Source: Ramlibacter henchirensis
Lineage (GTDB): Bacteria; Pseudomonadota; Gammaproteobacteria; Burkholderiales; Burkholderiaceae_C
DNA: 64,000 nt
Reading direction: 5' to 3'
Assembly (NCBI RefSeq): GCF_004682015.1
Contig: NZ_SMLM01000001.1
Coordinates: 1,240,001-1,304,000, forward strand
Numbering within the stretch: position 1 is the stretch's first letter; every line of letters begins with the position of its first letter. The notes under the pieces were generated by a model. That model ran no database searches. It was not told the DNA's origin and saw only the letters and a list, made by a program, of their open reading frames with translations. Positions 50,134 through 59,464 of this stretch are shown piece by piece. The position numbers were made by a program, and so were the translations under genes.

Positions 50134-51129
50134 TCAGGAATCGGCGGTGAAGCCGATCTTCTTGACCAGCGGGCCCCAGCGGGTGTGTTCGTCGCGCTGG
50201 CTCTTCTCCATCTCGGCGGGCGTGGAAGCCCGGGCCACCAGGCCCATGAGCGCCAGCGAATCGACCACGGACTTCTCCTTGATCGCCTGGTTGATCGCGG
50301 CGTTGGCGGCCTGCACCACGTTGGCGGGCGTGCGCGCGGGCGCGTAGAAGCCGAACCACTCCTCGGTGGTGAGCTCGGGGAAGCCCTGCTCCGCATAGGT
50401 GGCCACCTCGGGCGTGAAGGGCGTGCGCTGCGCGCCCGAGGTCGCGATGATGCGGACCTTGCCCGCGCGATGGTTGGCCAGCGCGTCGCCGGTGGGCGTG
50501 GAGGTGGAGGCGAGTGTGCCGCCGATCATGTCGGCCACCGCGGGCGCGGAGCCGCGGTAGGGTACGTGCTTCAGGTCCACGTTGTTGTTCAGGCCGAGCA
50601 GCGCGCCCAGGAAGTGCGGCGTCGAGCCGGCGGCGGGCGAACCGTAGTTGGCCTTGTCCGGATTGGCCTTGGCCCAGGCCAGGTACTCCTTCACCGTCTT
50701 CACGCTGGCCGGCACCATCGGGCCGACGCTCAGCGCATGCGTCATGATCGCCGCGATCGACACCGGCACGAAGTCCTTGAACGGGTCGTAGCTGAGCGTC
50801 CGGTAGATGTGCGGGTAGATCGACATCATCGAGTAGGGCGTCAGCAGCAGCGTGGAGCCGTCCGGCTGCGCGGACTTGACCACCTCGCAGGCGATGCGGC
50901 CGCCGGCGCCCGGCTTGTTGTCGACCACGACGTTCTTCGCGTACGGGGTTCCGATCATGCGTTCTCCGACACGGCGGGCGGTGGCGTCGGCCGTGCCACC
51001 GGCCGGGAAGCCGTTGATGATCTTCACCAGGTCGAAGGTGGTCGCCTGCGCGCGCAGCACTTGCGGGAAGGCGGCCAGGGCGCCCAGGGCGGCCGTGGCC
51101 TGCACGAATTGCCGGCGGTCGGTTCTCAT
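50134..51129 (-). CDS. Bug family tripartite tricarboxylate transporter binding protein
   Basis: The 331-residue protein has a Tat-like signal (TDRRQFVQATAALGALAAF) and the Bug fold: VKIINGFPAGGTADATARRV, VVDNKPGAGGRIA, and HVPYRGSAPAVADMIGG. It binds a small carboxylic or aromatic acid in the periplasm. No TctA/TctB permease gene is adjacent, and here it follows a complete ABC uptake set instead. Its ATG overlaps the livF stop (ATGA, 51126-51129). It may supply substrate to the operon or act as a sensor. Confidence 0.9.
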   Translation of the reverse strand: MRTDRRQFVQATAALGALAAFPQVLRAQATTFDLVKIINGFPAGGTADATARRVGERMIGTPYAKNVVVDNKPGAGGRIACEVVKSAQPDGSTLLLTPYSMMSIYPHIYRTLSYDPFKDFVPVSIAAIMTHALSVGPMVPASVKTVKEYLAWAKANPDKANYGSPAAGSTPHFLGALLGLNNNVDLKHVPYRGSAPAVADMIGGTLASTSTPTGDALANHRAGKVRIIATSGAQRTPFTPEVATYAEQGFPELTTEEWFGFYAPARTPANVVQAANAAINQAIKEKSVVDSLALMGLVARASTPAEMEKSQRDEHTRWGPLVKKIGFTADS

Positions 51130-51902
51130 GCGGATGTCTCCTGTGGATGGATGGGGGTGGCAGCGGCGCGGCCGTTGCTGCGGCCGGCGCCCAGGTAGGT
51201 TTCGATGACGCGCGGGTCGCCCGCCAAGTCGCGGGCGGCGCCCTGCAGCCGGATCTCTCCGGTCTCCAGCACATAGCCGTGGTCGGCCACTTCCAGCGCG
51301 GCGCGCGCGTTCTGCTCGACGAGCAGGATGGACACGCCTTGTTCGCGCAGCCGCGTGATGATCTGGAAGATCTCGCGCACGACCAGCGGCGCGAGACCCA
51401 GGCTGGGCTCGTCCAGCATCAGCAGCTTGGGCTGCGACATCAGCGCGCGGCCCACGGCCAGCATCTGCCGTTCGCCGCCGGACAGGGTGCCGGCCAGCTG
51501 CGTGCGGCGCTCCTTCAGGCGCGGGAACAGTTCGTAGACGCGCTCCAGCCCATCGCGCCAGCGCGGCACGCGCATCTTCATCGCGCGGAAGCCCCCGAGC
51601 ACGAGGTTGTCCTCCACCGCCATGGTGCCGAACAGCTCGCGCTTCTCGGGCACGAGGGCCAGGCCCAGCATCACCCGCTCTTCCAGCGTGGTGTCCGAGA
51701 CGTCCTGGCCGTCGAAGAGGATGCGTCCGCGCGAAGGCAGCACGCCCATCAGCGCGTTGAGCGTGGTCGACTTGCCCGCGCCGTTGGGGCCGATGACCGT
51801 CACCACCTGTCCGGCGCCGAGCTCGAAGTGCAGGCCGGTCAGGACCTCCGCGCGGCCGTAGCCGGCGTGAAGGTCCTGGACCTGGAGCAAGGGGCCGGCC
51901 AT
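51126..51902 (-). CDS. livF: Branched-chain-type ABC transporter ATP-binding protein LivF
   Basis: The 258-residue ATPase has Walker A GPNGAGKST, signature LSGGERQML, Walker B LLMLDEPSLGLAP and the His switch region (LLVEQN), as in LivF of HAAT transporters. It powers import of the operon substrate, here probably a hydroxycinnamate. It overlaps the LivM-LivG gene by one base (TGATG) and the Bug gene by four. A C-terminal extension of about 15 polar residues is unremarkable. Confidence 0.92.
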   Translation of the reverse strand: MAGPLLQVQDLHAGYGRAEVLTGLHFELGAGQVVTVIGPNGAGKSTTLNALMGVLPSRGRILFDGQDVSDTTLEERVMLGLALVPEKRELFGTMAVEDNLVLGGFRAMKMRVPRWRDGLERVYELFPRLKERRTQLAGTLSGGERQMLAVGRALMSQPKLLMLDEPSLGLAPLVVREIFQIITRLREQGVSILLVEQNARAALEVADHGYVLETGEIRLQGAARDLAGDPRVIETYLGAGRSNGRAAATPIHPQETSA

Positions 51903-53671
51903 CAGTGCTCCGTCCCCAGGTAGGCGGCGCGCACCTTGGGGCTGGCCTGGACCTCGGAGGGCGTGCCTTCCATCAGGAGCGTGCCGAATTCCATGACCAC
52001 GATGCGGTCCGTGAGGCCCATGATGAACTCCATGTCGTGCTCCACCAGCAGCAGGCTCATGCCTTCGCCCTTGAGCTGGCGCAGCACTTCGGCCAGCGCC
52101 TGCTTCTCCTTGTGGCGCAGGCCGGCGGCCGGCTCGTCCAGCAGCAGCAGCGACGGGTCGCTGCACAGGGCGCGCGCGATCTCCAGCAGGCGCTGCGGCC
52201 CGAGCGCGAGATTGCCCGCCATCTCGTGCATGCGGTCCGCCATGCCGATGCGCGCCAGCTGGCGCTCGGCCTCGGCGAACAGGCGGCGCTCCTCCGCGCG
52301 GTCGGTCCGCAGCATTGCCCCGACGGTGCCGCTGCTGCCGCGCAGGTAGCCGCCGAGCGCGACGTTCTCCAGCACCGTCATCTCCGGAATGATCTTGACG
52401 TGCTGGAAGGTGCGCGAAATGCCGCGTCGCGCGATCTGCCGCGACGGCAGGCCGGTGATGTCCTCGCCCCGGAATCGGACGCGGCCCGCGGTCGTGGTCA
52501 GCACGCCGGTGATCAGGTTGAAGGTGGTGGACTTGCCTGCGCCGTTGGGGCCGATCAGGCCGAGGATCTCGCCCGCGCGCACCTCGAAGCTGACGTCGTT
52601 CACCGCCACCAGGCCGCCGAATTCCTTGCGCACCTTGTCGACCTGCAGCAGCGACTCGCCATGCGTGGGCTTGTCGCGCGCGGGCAGGGGCGCGGCGCCG
52701 TCCCAGTCGCGCACCCGGTCGGCGCGCGGCAGGCGGCGCGAAACGAAGGTCCAGAGCCCGTCGGGGGCGTACTTGAGGACGACCACCAGCACGATGCCGA
52801 ACACGATCGTTTCGAAGTTCCCGCTGGTGCCGATCAGCCGCGGCATCAGGATCTGCAGCTGGTCCTCGATGATCCTCACGACCCCGGCGCCGAGGAACGC
52901 GCCCCACACGTGGCCGACGCCGCCGAGCACCGCCATGAACAGGTACTCGATGCCCTTGCCGATGGAGAAGGGCGACGGGTTCACCGTGCGTTGGAAGAAC
53001 GCGAACAGCCAGCCCGAGACGGCCGCGAGCACGGCCGCGATCACGAAGACCGTGAGCTTGGCGCGGAAGGTGGAGATGCCCATGGCCTCGGCCATCGTGG
53101 CGCCGCTCTTGAGCGAGCGGATGGCCCGCCCGGGCCGCGAGTCCAGCAGCCGCATGGACGCCAGTGCCGCCAGCAACGCGAAAGCCCAGATCAGCACGTG
53201 CAGGCCGCGGCCCGTGCCCAGGTCGTAGCCGAACACCTTGAGCGTCGGGATGCCCAGGATGCCGTCGTACTTGCCCAGCCAGTCCATGTTGGCCATGGTG
53301 TAGTTCAGCGCCAGGCCCCACGCGATGGTGGCCAGCGGCAGGTAGTGCCCCGACATGCGCAGCGTGATCGCGCCCAGCACCACCGCCGCGGCGACCGCCA
53401 GGCCGACGCCGATCAGCAGCGCCAGCCAGGGCGAGCCGGACATCTTCACCGCAAGGAAGGCCGCGGAATAGGCGCCGACGCCGACGAACGCGGCCTGGCC
53501 GAACGAGGTGAGGCCGGCCACGCCGGTGAGCAGCACCAGGCCGAGCGCCACCAGCGCGTACATGCCGATGTAGTTGCTTTGGGTGATCCAGAAGTCCGGC
53601 ACCGGCAGGGCCGGCAGCAGCAGCATCAGCGCGGCGAAGGCCGGGAAGGCGAAACGCTGGACGTTCGTCAT
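51902..53671 (-). CDS. Fused LivM permease-LivG ATPase of a branched-chain-type ABC transporter
   Basis: The 589-residue protein joins two subunits. Residues 1-about 310 are the LivM permease (about eight to nine helices, with GLTSFGQAAFVGVGAY and ALGLVLL). A short linker (to about 340) leads to the LivG ATPase, with Walker A GPNGAGKST at 374-382, signature LALGPQRLLE and Walker B LLLLDEPAAGL. In most genomes these are two genes. It overlaps livH and livF by one base each. It is one half of an importer whose substrate from context is an aromatic acid. Confidence 0.9.
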   Translation of the reverse strand: MTNVQRFAFPAFAALMLLLPALPVPDFWITQSNYIGMYALVALGLVLLTGVAGLTSFGQAAFVGVGAYSAAFLAVKMSGSPWLALLIGVGLAVAAAVVLGAITLRMSGHYLPLATIAWGLALNYTMANMDWLGKYDGILGIPTLKVFGYDLGTGRGLHVLIWAFALLAALASMRLLDSRPGRAIRSLKSGATMAEAMGISTFRAKLTVFVIAAVLAAVSGWLFAFFQRTVNPSPFSIGKGIEYLFMAVLGGVGHVWGAFLGAGVVRIIEDQLQILMPRLIGTSGNFETIVFGIVLVVVLKYAPDGLWTFVSRRLPRADRVRDWDGAAPLPARDKPTHGESLLQVDKVRKEFGGLVAVNDVSFEVRAGEILGLIGPNGAGKSTTFNLITGVLTTTAGRVRFRGEDITGLPSRQIARRGISRTFQHVKIIPEMTVLENVALGGYLRGSSGTVGAMLRTDRAEERRLFAEAERQLARIGMADRMHEMAGNLALGPQRLLEIARALCSDPSLLLLDEPAAGLRHKEKQALAEVLRQLKGEGMSLLLVEHDMEFIMGLTDRIVVMEFGTLLMEGTPSEVQASPKVRAAYLGTEH

Positions 53672-54708
53672 CAGTGCTCTTCCCCGTGCGGGTCGCGCAG
53701 CGAACGCCAGAGCAGCACCGGCAGGATCGAGGAGAACACGATCACTTCCTTGAAGGCGCTGGCCCAGAAAGAGCCGAAGCTCTCGAGCAGGCCCACGGCC
53801 AGCGCGCCCACCAGCGCCAGCGGATAGCTGGAGAGACCGGCGAACACCGCGGCGACGAAGCCCTTGAGGCCGATGATGAAGCCGCTGTCGTAGAAGATCG
53901 TCGTGGTCGGCCCGATCAGCAGGCCGGACAGAGCGCCGATGAAGGCCGCCATCGTGAACGCCAGGCGCCCGGCGTGGTTGGAGGAAATGCCCATCAGGCG
54001 CGCGCCGAGACGATTGACCGCGGTGGCCCGCAGCGCCTTGCCGGACAGCGTCTTCTCGAAATAGAGCCAGAGCAGCACGATCAGGGCGAGCGAGGCGGCG
54101 AAGATGATGACGGTCTGCCCGTTCAGCGTGAGCGGGCCGGCCGAGAAGCGCTCGCTCCAGAAGCTGGGGTTGCGGAAGCCTTCGGCGCCGAAGAAGTACA
54201 GGCCCAGGCCGACGAGCGCGAAGTGCACGCCGACCGAGACGATGAGCAGCACCAGCACGCTGGCGTCGGCCAGCTTCTCGTACGCGAGCCGGTAGATCAG
54301 CGTGCCGAACGGCGTGACCAGCGCCAGCGTGAGCAGGGCCTGCACGACGAGGGGAAAGCCCCTGGGCGCGGCCCAGAGGGCGATGAGGGAGACGACCACC
54401 GGCACGCCGAGCGTGCGCAGCACCTGCTTGCCGATGCGCGCGGCAGGCTGGTGGTGCCGCACGCCGTTGTAGACGTCGGACACGGCCGCGGCGATGGCCA
54501 GCGCCAGCAGGAACCACACCGTGCCGGGCACCTTGCCGGCTTGCAGCAGGGCCAGCGTGAGCGCGCCGAACGCGACGAACTCGCCCTGGGGAATGAAGAT
54601 GACACGCGTCACGGCGAACAGCAGCACCGTGGCCAGCGCCAGCAGCGCGTAGACGGCCCCGTTGGTGAGGCCGTCCAGGGCGAGGATGCCGGCTATCGAG
54701 AGATCCAT
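53671..54708 (-). CDS. livH: Branched-chain-type ABC transporter permease LivH
   Basis: The 345-residue permease has about nine helices with [23 protein letters not shown] near the start and [17 protein letters not shown] of the LivH family. It is somewhat longer than the usual 290-310, with a polar loop near residue 85 ([16 protein letters not shown]). ATG 54708 is chosen; a longer reading to 54762 would translate the adjacent repeat into a Pro/Gly-rich tail. A TGATG overlap joins it to the LivM-LivG gene. Confidence 0.9.
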   Translation of the reverse strand: MDLSIAGILALDGLTNGAVYALLALATVLLFAVTRVIFIPQGEFVAFGALTLALLQAGKVPGTVWFLLALAIAAAVSDVYNGVRHHQPAARIGKQVLRTLGVPVVVSLIALWAAPRGFPLVVQALLTLALVTPFGTLIYRLAYEKLADASVLVLLIVSVGVHFALVGLGLYFFGAEGFRNPSFWSERFSAGPLTLNGQTVIIFAASLALIVLLWLYFEKTLSGKALRATAVNRLGARLMGISSNHAGRLAFTMAAFIGALSGLLIGPTTTIFYDSGFIIGLKGFVAAVFAGLSSYPLALVGALAVGLLESFGSFWASAFKEVIVFSSILPVLLWRSLRDPHGEEH

Positions 54709-54723
54709 CGTTTTCTGTCTTTT

Positions 54724-54764
54724 CCCTCCCCCGCCGGGGGAGGGCAGGGTGGGGGCACGCACGC
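54724..54764. repeat. Palindromic intergenic repeat, copy C1
   Basis: A perfect 9-bp stem (54724-54732 with 54736-54744, loop GCC) followed by CAGGGTGGGGGCACGC. It faces copy C2 as an inverted pair, like A1 and A2. Confidence 0.75.
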
Positions 54765-54800
54765 GGTTCGGTCATACGGAGCGCTTGATCTGCGCGCCGC

Positions 54801-54841
54801 ACGTGCCCCCACCCCAGCCCTCCCCCCAGCGCGGGAGGGAG
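54801..54841. repeat. Palindromic intergenic repeat, copy C2
   Basis: GTGCCCCCACCCCAGCC followed by a 7-bp stem (54818-54824 with 54833-54839). Together with C1 it fills the gap between the binding-protein gene and livH and may tune their relative expression. Confidence 0.75.
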
Positions 54842-54856
54842 TCTTCCTGGCTCTTC

Positions 54857-55978
54857 TTATTTCTCGACGACGAACTTCCCGTCCGCCACCTTCAGCATCA
54901 CGCCCGTCTCGTTCGTGTAGCCCCAGTGGTCGTCCTTGGTCCAGTTCATCACGCCGTGCGCGAACACGGTGCGGCCCATGGTCTCGAAGGCCTCGCGCAG
55001 GCCGGCGCGGAACTCCGGCGTGCCCGGCTTGCCCTTCTTGAGCGCGATCGGCACGGCCTTGTTCAGCGCGATGGCGGCGTCGTAGCTGTGGCCGGCGAAC
55101 TGGTTGGGCGGGCCGAAGTTCTTCTCGTAGCTGGTGAAGAAGTCGATGGCCGCCTTCTTGGACGGATGGCCGTCGGGCAGCTGGTGTCCCACCATGGCCG
55201 GGCCGGACACCACGTAGGTGCCTTCCACGGCCTTGCCGCCGATGCGCATCAGGTCGGCGGTGGCGGCGGCGTGCGTCTGGTAGATCTTGCCCTTGTAGCC
55301 GCGCTCGGTCAGGGCCATCTGCGGCATCGCTGCGCCCGATCCGGAGGCGACGACCAGGATGGCGTCCGGGTTGGACGAGACCAGCTTCAGCGCCTGCGGC
55401 GTGACGCTGGTGTCGGTGCGCGCGAAACGTTCGGCGGCGACGATCTTCATGCCGGCCTTCTCGGCCAGCGGCGTGATCGCCTTGAGCCACAGTTCGCCGT
55501 AAGCGTCGGTGTAGCCGAGGAAGCCGATCGACTTGACCTTCTGCTTCTTCATGTGCTCCACCATGGCGTACGCCATCACGTCGTTGCCTTGCGGCAGGCG
55601 GAACAGCCATGGGCTGTCGCCGCCCACGGGCGAAGCAGCCAGCTGCACCGTCTTGGCTTCGGTCGCTACCGGCGTCATGGCGCCCGCGACGGGCGTCAGG
55701 GAGGAACCGATGATCAGGTCGACCTTGTCCTCGGTGACGAAGCGGCGGGCGTTGCTCACGCCCTTTCCGGGGTCCGACGCGTCGTCCAGGACGATCAGGT
55801 TGACCTTCTCGCCCGCGATCTCCTTGGGGAACAGCTTGAACTGGTTCTGCATCGGGATGCCGAGGCCCGAGCCGGGGCCGGTGAGCGAGAGGCTCACGCC
55901 GATGTTGATGTCGGCCAGCGCCGCGCCGGCGGCCAGCAGCGTCACGGCGGCCGTGACCAGGGTGCGTGTGAACTTCAT
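54857..55978 (-). CDS. Branched-chain-type ABC transporter substrate-binding protein
   Basis: The 373-residue protein has a signal peptide (KFTRTLVTAAVTLLAAGAALA) and a type I periplasmic binding fold: INIGVSLSLTGPGSGLG, VDLIIGSSLTPVAGAM, FARTDTSVTPQALKL. Its family position within the feruloyl-CoA gene array fits an aromatic-acid (hydroxycinnamate) ligand better than an amino acid. ATG 55978 has AGGAG upstream. It is separated from livH by 148 bp with two palindromic repeats, which may raise its level over the membrane parts. Confidence 0.9.
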   Translation of the reverse strand: MKFTRTLVTAAVTLLAAGAALADINIGVSLSLTGPGSGLGIPMQNQFKLFPKEIAGEKVNLIVLDDASDPGKGVSNARRFVTEDKVDLIIGSSLTPVAGAMTPVATEAKTVQLAASPVGGDSPWLFRLPQGNDVMAYAMVEHMKKQKVKSIGFLGYTDAYGELWLKAITPLAEKAGMKIVAAERFARTDTSVTPQALKLVSSNPDAILVVASGSGAAMPQMALTERGYKGKIYQTHAAATADLMRIGGKAVEGTYVVSGPAMVGHQLPDGHPSKKAAIDFFTSYEKNFGPPNQFAGHSYDAAIALNKAVPIALKKGKPGTPEFRAGLREAFETMGRTVFAHGVMNWTKDDHWGYTNETGVMLKVADGKFVVEK

Positions 55979-56016
55979 GTGGGTGTGTCTCCTGTTGAAA
56001 AGAAAAGGCCGGCGCT

Positions 56017-56781
56017 TCAGCGGGGCGCCATGCGCAGGGCGCCGTCGAGGCGGATCACCTCGCCGTTGAGGTGCGTGTTGGTGACGATATGGCAGGCGAG
56101 CTGCGCGAACTCCTCGGGTTTGCCCAGCCTCGGCGGGAACGGGATCGACGCGGCCAGCGACTGCTGCACCGGCTCGGGCAGCTGGCGCATGAGTGGCGTG
56201 GAGAACAGGCCCGGCGCGATGGTGCACACGCGGATGCCGTGCTGCGCGAGGTCGCGCGCCATCGGCAGCGTCATGCCCACCAGCCCGCCCTTGGACGCGC
56301 TGTAGGCCTGCTGGCCCACCTGGCCGTCGAATGCGGCCACGGATGCGGTGAAGAGCATCACGCCGCGCTCGCCGTCGTCCAGCTGCGGCAGCTTCGCGCA
56401 CTCGGCGGCGAACAGGCGGCTGACGTTGTAGGTGCCGACCAGGTTGATGTTGACCACGCGCGCGAAGTCTTCCAGCGGCGCCGCGCTGCCGTCCTTCTGC
56501 ACCACTCGCTTGGCGGTGCCGATGCCGGCGATGTTCATGCAGATGCGCGCCGGGCCGTGCGCCTGCGCCGCCTTGGCCAGCGCGTCCTGCACGCTCTGCG
56601 CGTTCGTGATGTCGCATTGGTACGCCACGCCGCCGATCTCGGCGGCGACCTTCTGCGCCAGGTCGAGGTTGACGTCCAGCACCGCGACCCTGGCGCCCAG
56701 GCGCGCCAGCTCGCGCGCCGTGGCTTCGCCGAGGCCCGAGGCGCCGCCCGTGACGAGGGCGGCCTGTCCCTGGATGTTCAT
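56017..56781 (-). CDS. SDR family 3-hydroxyacyl-CoA dehydrogenase-like protein
   Basis: The 254-residue classical SDR has TGGASGLGEATA, NIAGIG, and YSASKGG with the Ser upstream, in the order of type II (HSD10-like) 3-hydroxyacyl-CoA dehydrogenases. In the hydroxycinnamate array it would oxidise the 3-hydroxy-CoA made by the crotonase. Its ATG overlaps the stop of feruloyl-CoA synthase (ATGA, 56778-56781), which supports joint function. Other SDR substrates cannot be ruled out. Confidence 0.85.
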   Translation of the reverse strand: MNIQGQAALVTGGASGLGEATARELARLGARVAVLDVNLDLAQKVAAEIGGVAYQCDITNAQSVQDALAKAAQAHGPARICMNIAGIGTAKRVVQKDGSAAPLEDFARVVNINLVGTYNVSRLFAAECAKLPQLDDGERGVMLFTASVAAFDGQVGQQAYSASKGGLVGMTLPMARDLAQHGIRVCTIAPGLFSTPLMRQLPEPVQQSLAASIPFPPRLGKPEEFAQLACHIVTNTHLNGEVIRLDGALRMAPR

Positions 56782-58664
56782 CGCTTGCCTCCTTGAGGCT
56801 TGAGGGTGAAGGGCAGGGCGTCGTCATGGAAGGCCTGCACCAGAGCGTCGCGGTGCTTGAGCACCGCGCGCTGGTTGATCGAGCCCTTGTCGGTGACCTC
56901 GCCCTTGTCGATCGAAGGCGCCTCGTGCATCAGGTGCAGCCGCGCGACGCGGTTGGCGCTGCCCGTGCCCTGCGCCGCCAGCTCGTTCCCGACCTTCTGG
57001 AAGTGGGCTTGCACGGGGGTGCTCTCCAGCACCGACTGCATGGGCGCGTTGTCCGGCAGGCCGGCGAGCTTGCGCACGGCAGCCGTGGGGATGACGAGCG
57101 CGCCGACTTCCTGGCGGTTGAGCCCGGTGATGACCGCGTCCTGCACGAAGGGCGCGCCGGCCGCGATGATCTTCGCGCGCAGCGGGCCGACGCTGACGAA
57201 GGTGCCGGTGGCCAGCTTGAAGTCCTCGGCGATGCGGCCGTCGAAGCGCAGGCCGAGGTTCGGATTGCCCTCATCGATCCACTGCACGGCGTCGCCGGTT
57301 CGGAAGAACCCTTCCTCGTCGAACGCCTCGGCCGTCGCATCGGGCGAGCGCCAGTAGCCCGGCGTGACGTTCGGGCCCTTGTAGCGGACCTCGACCTTGC
57401 CCTCAGTGGGCACCAGCTTGAGCTCCATGCCCGGGCAGGGCAGGCCCAGGTGGCCGGACTTGACCTGCGGGTTGGTGATGAAGATGGCGAAGGGCGACGA
57501 CTCGGTCATGCCCAGGCCGGTGCCCATCACGATGCGCTCGCCGATCTCGGCTTCCTGCACCTCGTGCAGCAGGTCCCAGACCGGCTGCGCGAGCGCCGCG
57601 CCGGAATAGAAGAACATGCGCACGCGCGACAGCAGGTTGCGGCGCAGCACCGGATCGGCCTTCATCGCGTGCGCCAGGGCTTCGAAGCCGGTGGGCACGT
57701 TGAAGTAGATGGTGGGCGCCACCTCGCGCAGGTTGCGCAGCGTCTCGCCCATCAGCGCGGGCGTGGGCTTGCCGTCGTCGATGTAGAGCGAGCCGCCGTT
57801 GTAGAGCACCAGGCCGACGTTGTGGTTGCCGCCGAAGGTGTGGTTCCAGGGCAGCCAGTCCACCAGCACCGGCGGCTGCTCGGCCAGCACCGGCATCGAC
57901 TGGCGCATCTGCTGCTGGTTGGCGCACCACATGCCGTGGGTGTTGATCACGGCCTTGGGCAGCTTGGTCGAGCCCGAGGTGAACAGGAACTTCGTAATCG
58001 TCTGCGGACCGGTGGCCTGCATGGCTGCGTCGACCGCGGGCGTGGGCGCGGTTTCGAGCAGCTGCGACCAGCGCGTGACGGTGCGGCCGGGCACTTCGCC
58101 CTGGGCCAGCACGACTTCGGTGTCGGGCTTGACGGCGGCCGCGATCGCCTTGGCATAGCGCGAGCCCTCCGTGGCGAAGACGAGGCCGGGCGTCAGCGTG
58201 TCCAGCACGTGCCGCAGCTTGTCGTAGTCCTGGCTGACGGTCGAATACGCGGGCGAGACCGGGCAGTAGGGGATGCCGGCGTAGACGCAGCCGAGCGCCA
58301 GCAGCGCGTGCTCGAGGCTGTTCTCGCTGAGGATGGCGACCGGCCGCTCGGGCGAAAGGCCGCGGTCGAGCAGCGCCTGGCCGATGCTGCGGGCGGCGCG
58401 CAGCGCTTCGCCGTAGGTGATCCGCTGCCAGTCGCCGGTGCTACCGTCCGCGCGCTTCTCGCGGCGCGCCATGAACAGGCGGCCGGGATCGGAGGTGGCC
58501 CAGTGCACCAGCTTGTCCGTCATGCGGGTGGCGCAGGGCTGCAGGTCGAGCTCGGCGCGCACGTACTGCACGCCCTCGGCGGTGGTGCGGATGTCCGCCC
58601 GGGTGACGCCGAACGTCAGGGGCCGGTAGCGGGGCGGGGCGCCCATGTCCATCGCCCCGCTCAC
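56778..58664 (-). CDS. fcs: Feruloyl-CoA synthase
   Basis: The 628-residue ANL-family ligase matches feruloyl-CoA synthase in length and motifs: the phosphate loop TSGSTKLPK at 229-237, WLPWNHTFGGNHN, YFNVPTGFEAL, and the adenylate site GTGLGMTESSP. It activates ferulate, and probably coumarate and caffeate, to CoA thioesters with ATP in the cytosol. The start is GTG 58664, overlapping the crotonase stop (GTGA), or ATG 58652. It gives the strongest clue to the substrate of the whole array. Confidence 0.92.
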   Translation of the reverse strand: MSGAMDMGAPPRYRPLTFGVTRADIRTTAEGVQYVRAELDLQPCATRMTDKLVHWATSDPGRLFMARREKRADGSTGDWQRITYGEALRAARSIGQALLDRGLSPERPVAILSENSLEHALLALGCVYAGIPYCPVSPAYSTVSQDYDKLRHVLDTLTPGLVFATEGSRYAKAIAAAVKPDTEVVLAQGEVPGRTVTRWSQLLETAPTPAVDAAMQATGPQTITKFLFTSGSTKLPKAVINTHGMWCANQQQMRQSMPVLAEQPPVLVDWLPWNHTFGGNHNVGLVLYNGGSLYIDDGKPTPALMGETLRNLREVAPTIYFNVPTGFEALAHAMKADPVLRRNLLSRVRMFFYSGAALAQPVWDLLHEVQEAEIGERIVMGTGLGMTESSPFAIFITNPQVKSGHLGLPCPGMELKLVPTEGKVEVRYKGPNVTPGYWRSPDATAEAFDEEGFFRTGDAVQWIDEGNPNLGLRFDGRIAEDFKLATGTFVSVGPLRAKIIAAGAPFVQDAVITGLNRQEVGALVIPTAAVRKLAGLPDNAPMQSVLESTPVQAHFQKVGNELAAQGTGSANRVARLHLMHEAPSIDKGEVTDKGSINQRAVLKHRDALVQAFHDDALPFTLKPQGGKR

Positions 58665-59434
58665 CCCTTGCTCACCTTGCCGGCCCGGCCTTCCAGGAAG
58701 GCGCGCACGCGCTCCTTGGCCTCGGGCGCGCTCTGGGCGATGGCGGACATCAGCGCTTCGGTGAGGTAGCCCTGGTCGGCCGGCTGCTCGGCGATGCGGG
58801 GCAGCGCGTGCATCAGCGCGTAGTTGGTCAGCGGCGCGTTCTGCGCGATTCGCCCGGCCAGCTCCATCGCCTTGGCGAACGACTGGCCCTGCGGCACGAG
58901 GTACTGGGCGAAGCCGGCGCGCTCGCCGTCCTGGGCGTTGTAGACGCGGCCGGTCAACATCATGTCGGCCATGCGGGCGACGCCGATCAGCCGCGGGATG
59001 CGGACCGATCCGCCGCCGCCCACGAAGATGCCGCGCGAACCCTCGGGCAGCGCGTAGAAGGTCGTCTCGTCAGCCACCCGGACGTGGCAGGCCGCGGCGA
59101 GCTCGAGGCCGCCGCCGACCACCGCGCCATGCAGCGCGGCCACGACGGGCACGGGGCCGAACTGCACCTCTTCCAGCGCGGCGTGCCACATGCGCGAGTG
59201 GTGCATGCCGGCGCCGGCGTCGCGCTCCTGCAGCTCGGACAGGTCGAGCCCGGCGCAGAAGTGGTCGCCGGAACCGTCGAGCACGGCGGCGCGGATGCCG
59301 TCGGGCAGGCTTTCGAAGGCGTCGCGTATGGCCAGGATGAGGCCGTCGTTGAGGGCGTTGCGCTTGGCGCCACGGTTCAGGCGCACGACGGCCACTTCGC
59401 CGCGGTGCTCGATCTGGAGGTCTTGGGAGTTCAT
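58661..59434 (-). CDS. Crotonase/enoyl-CoA hydratase family protein
   Basis: The 257-residue protein has the crotonase fold with both catalytic glutamates: Glu111 (VVGGGLELAAAC) and Glu131 (LPEGSRG), and the oxyanion segment HFCAGLDLSEL. It would hydrate feruloyl-CoA. It lacks the residues that I associate with hydroxycinnamoyl-CoA hydratase-lyase (SEINWGIPPG region), so simple hydration for beta-oxidation is preferred over retro-aldol cleavage. It is the first gene of the minus-strand array, 30 bases from the palindrome. ATG 59434 has only a weak ribosome site. Confidence 0.86.
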   Translation of the reverse strand: MNSQDLQIEHRGEVAVVRLNRGAKRNALNDGLILAIRDAFESLPDGIRAAVLDGSGDHFCAGLDLSELQERDAGAGMHHSRMWHAALEEVQFGPVPVVAALHGAVVGGGLELAAACHVRVADETTFYALPEGSRGIFVGGGGSVRIPRLIGVARMADMMLTGRVYNAQDGERAGFAQYLVPQGQSFAKAMELAGRIAQNAPLTNYALMHALPRIAEQPADQGYLTEALMSAIAQSAPEAKERVRAFLEGRAGKVSKG

Positions 59435-59464
59435 GATGCGTCCGGAGAGCGCAAGTTAAGGGCG

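Noticed and set aside
54709..54762. N-terminal extension of livH to 54762
   Set aside because: It would translate repeat C1 into a Pro/Gly-rich tail without family support.
58661..59434. Crotonase as hydroxycinnamoyl-CoA hydratase-lyase (Ech)
   Set aside because: Both hydratase glutamates are present but the Ech-type motifs I know are missing, and no vanillin dehydrogenase gene is near. The possibility is not fully excluded.
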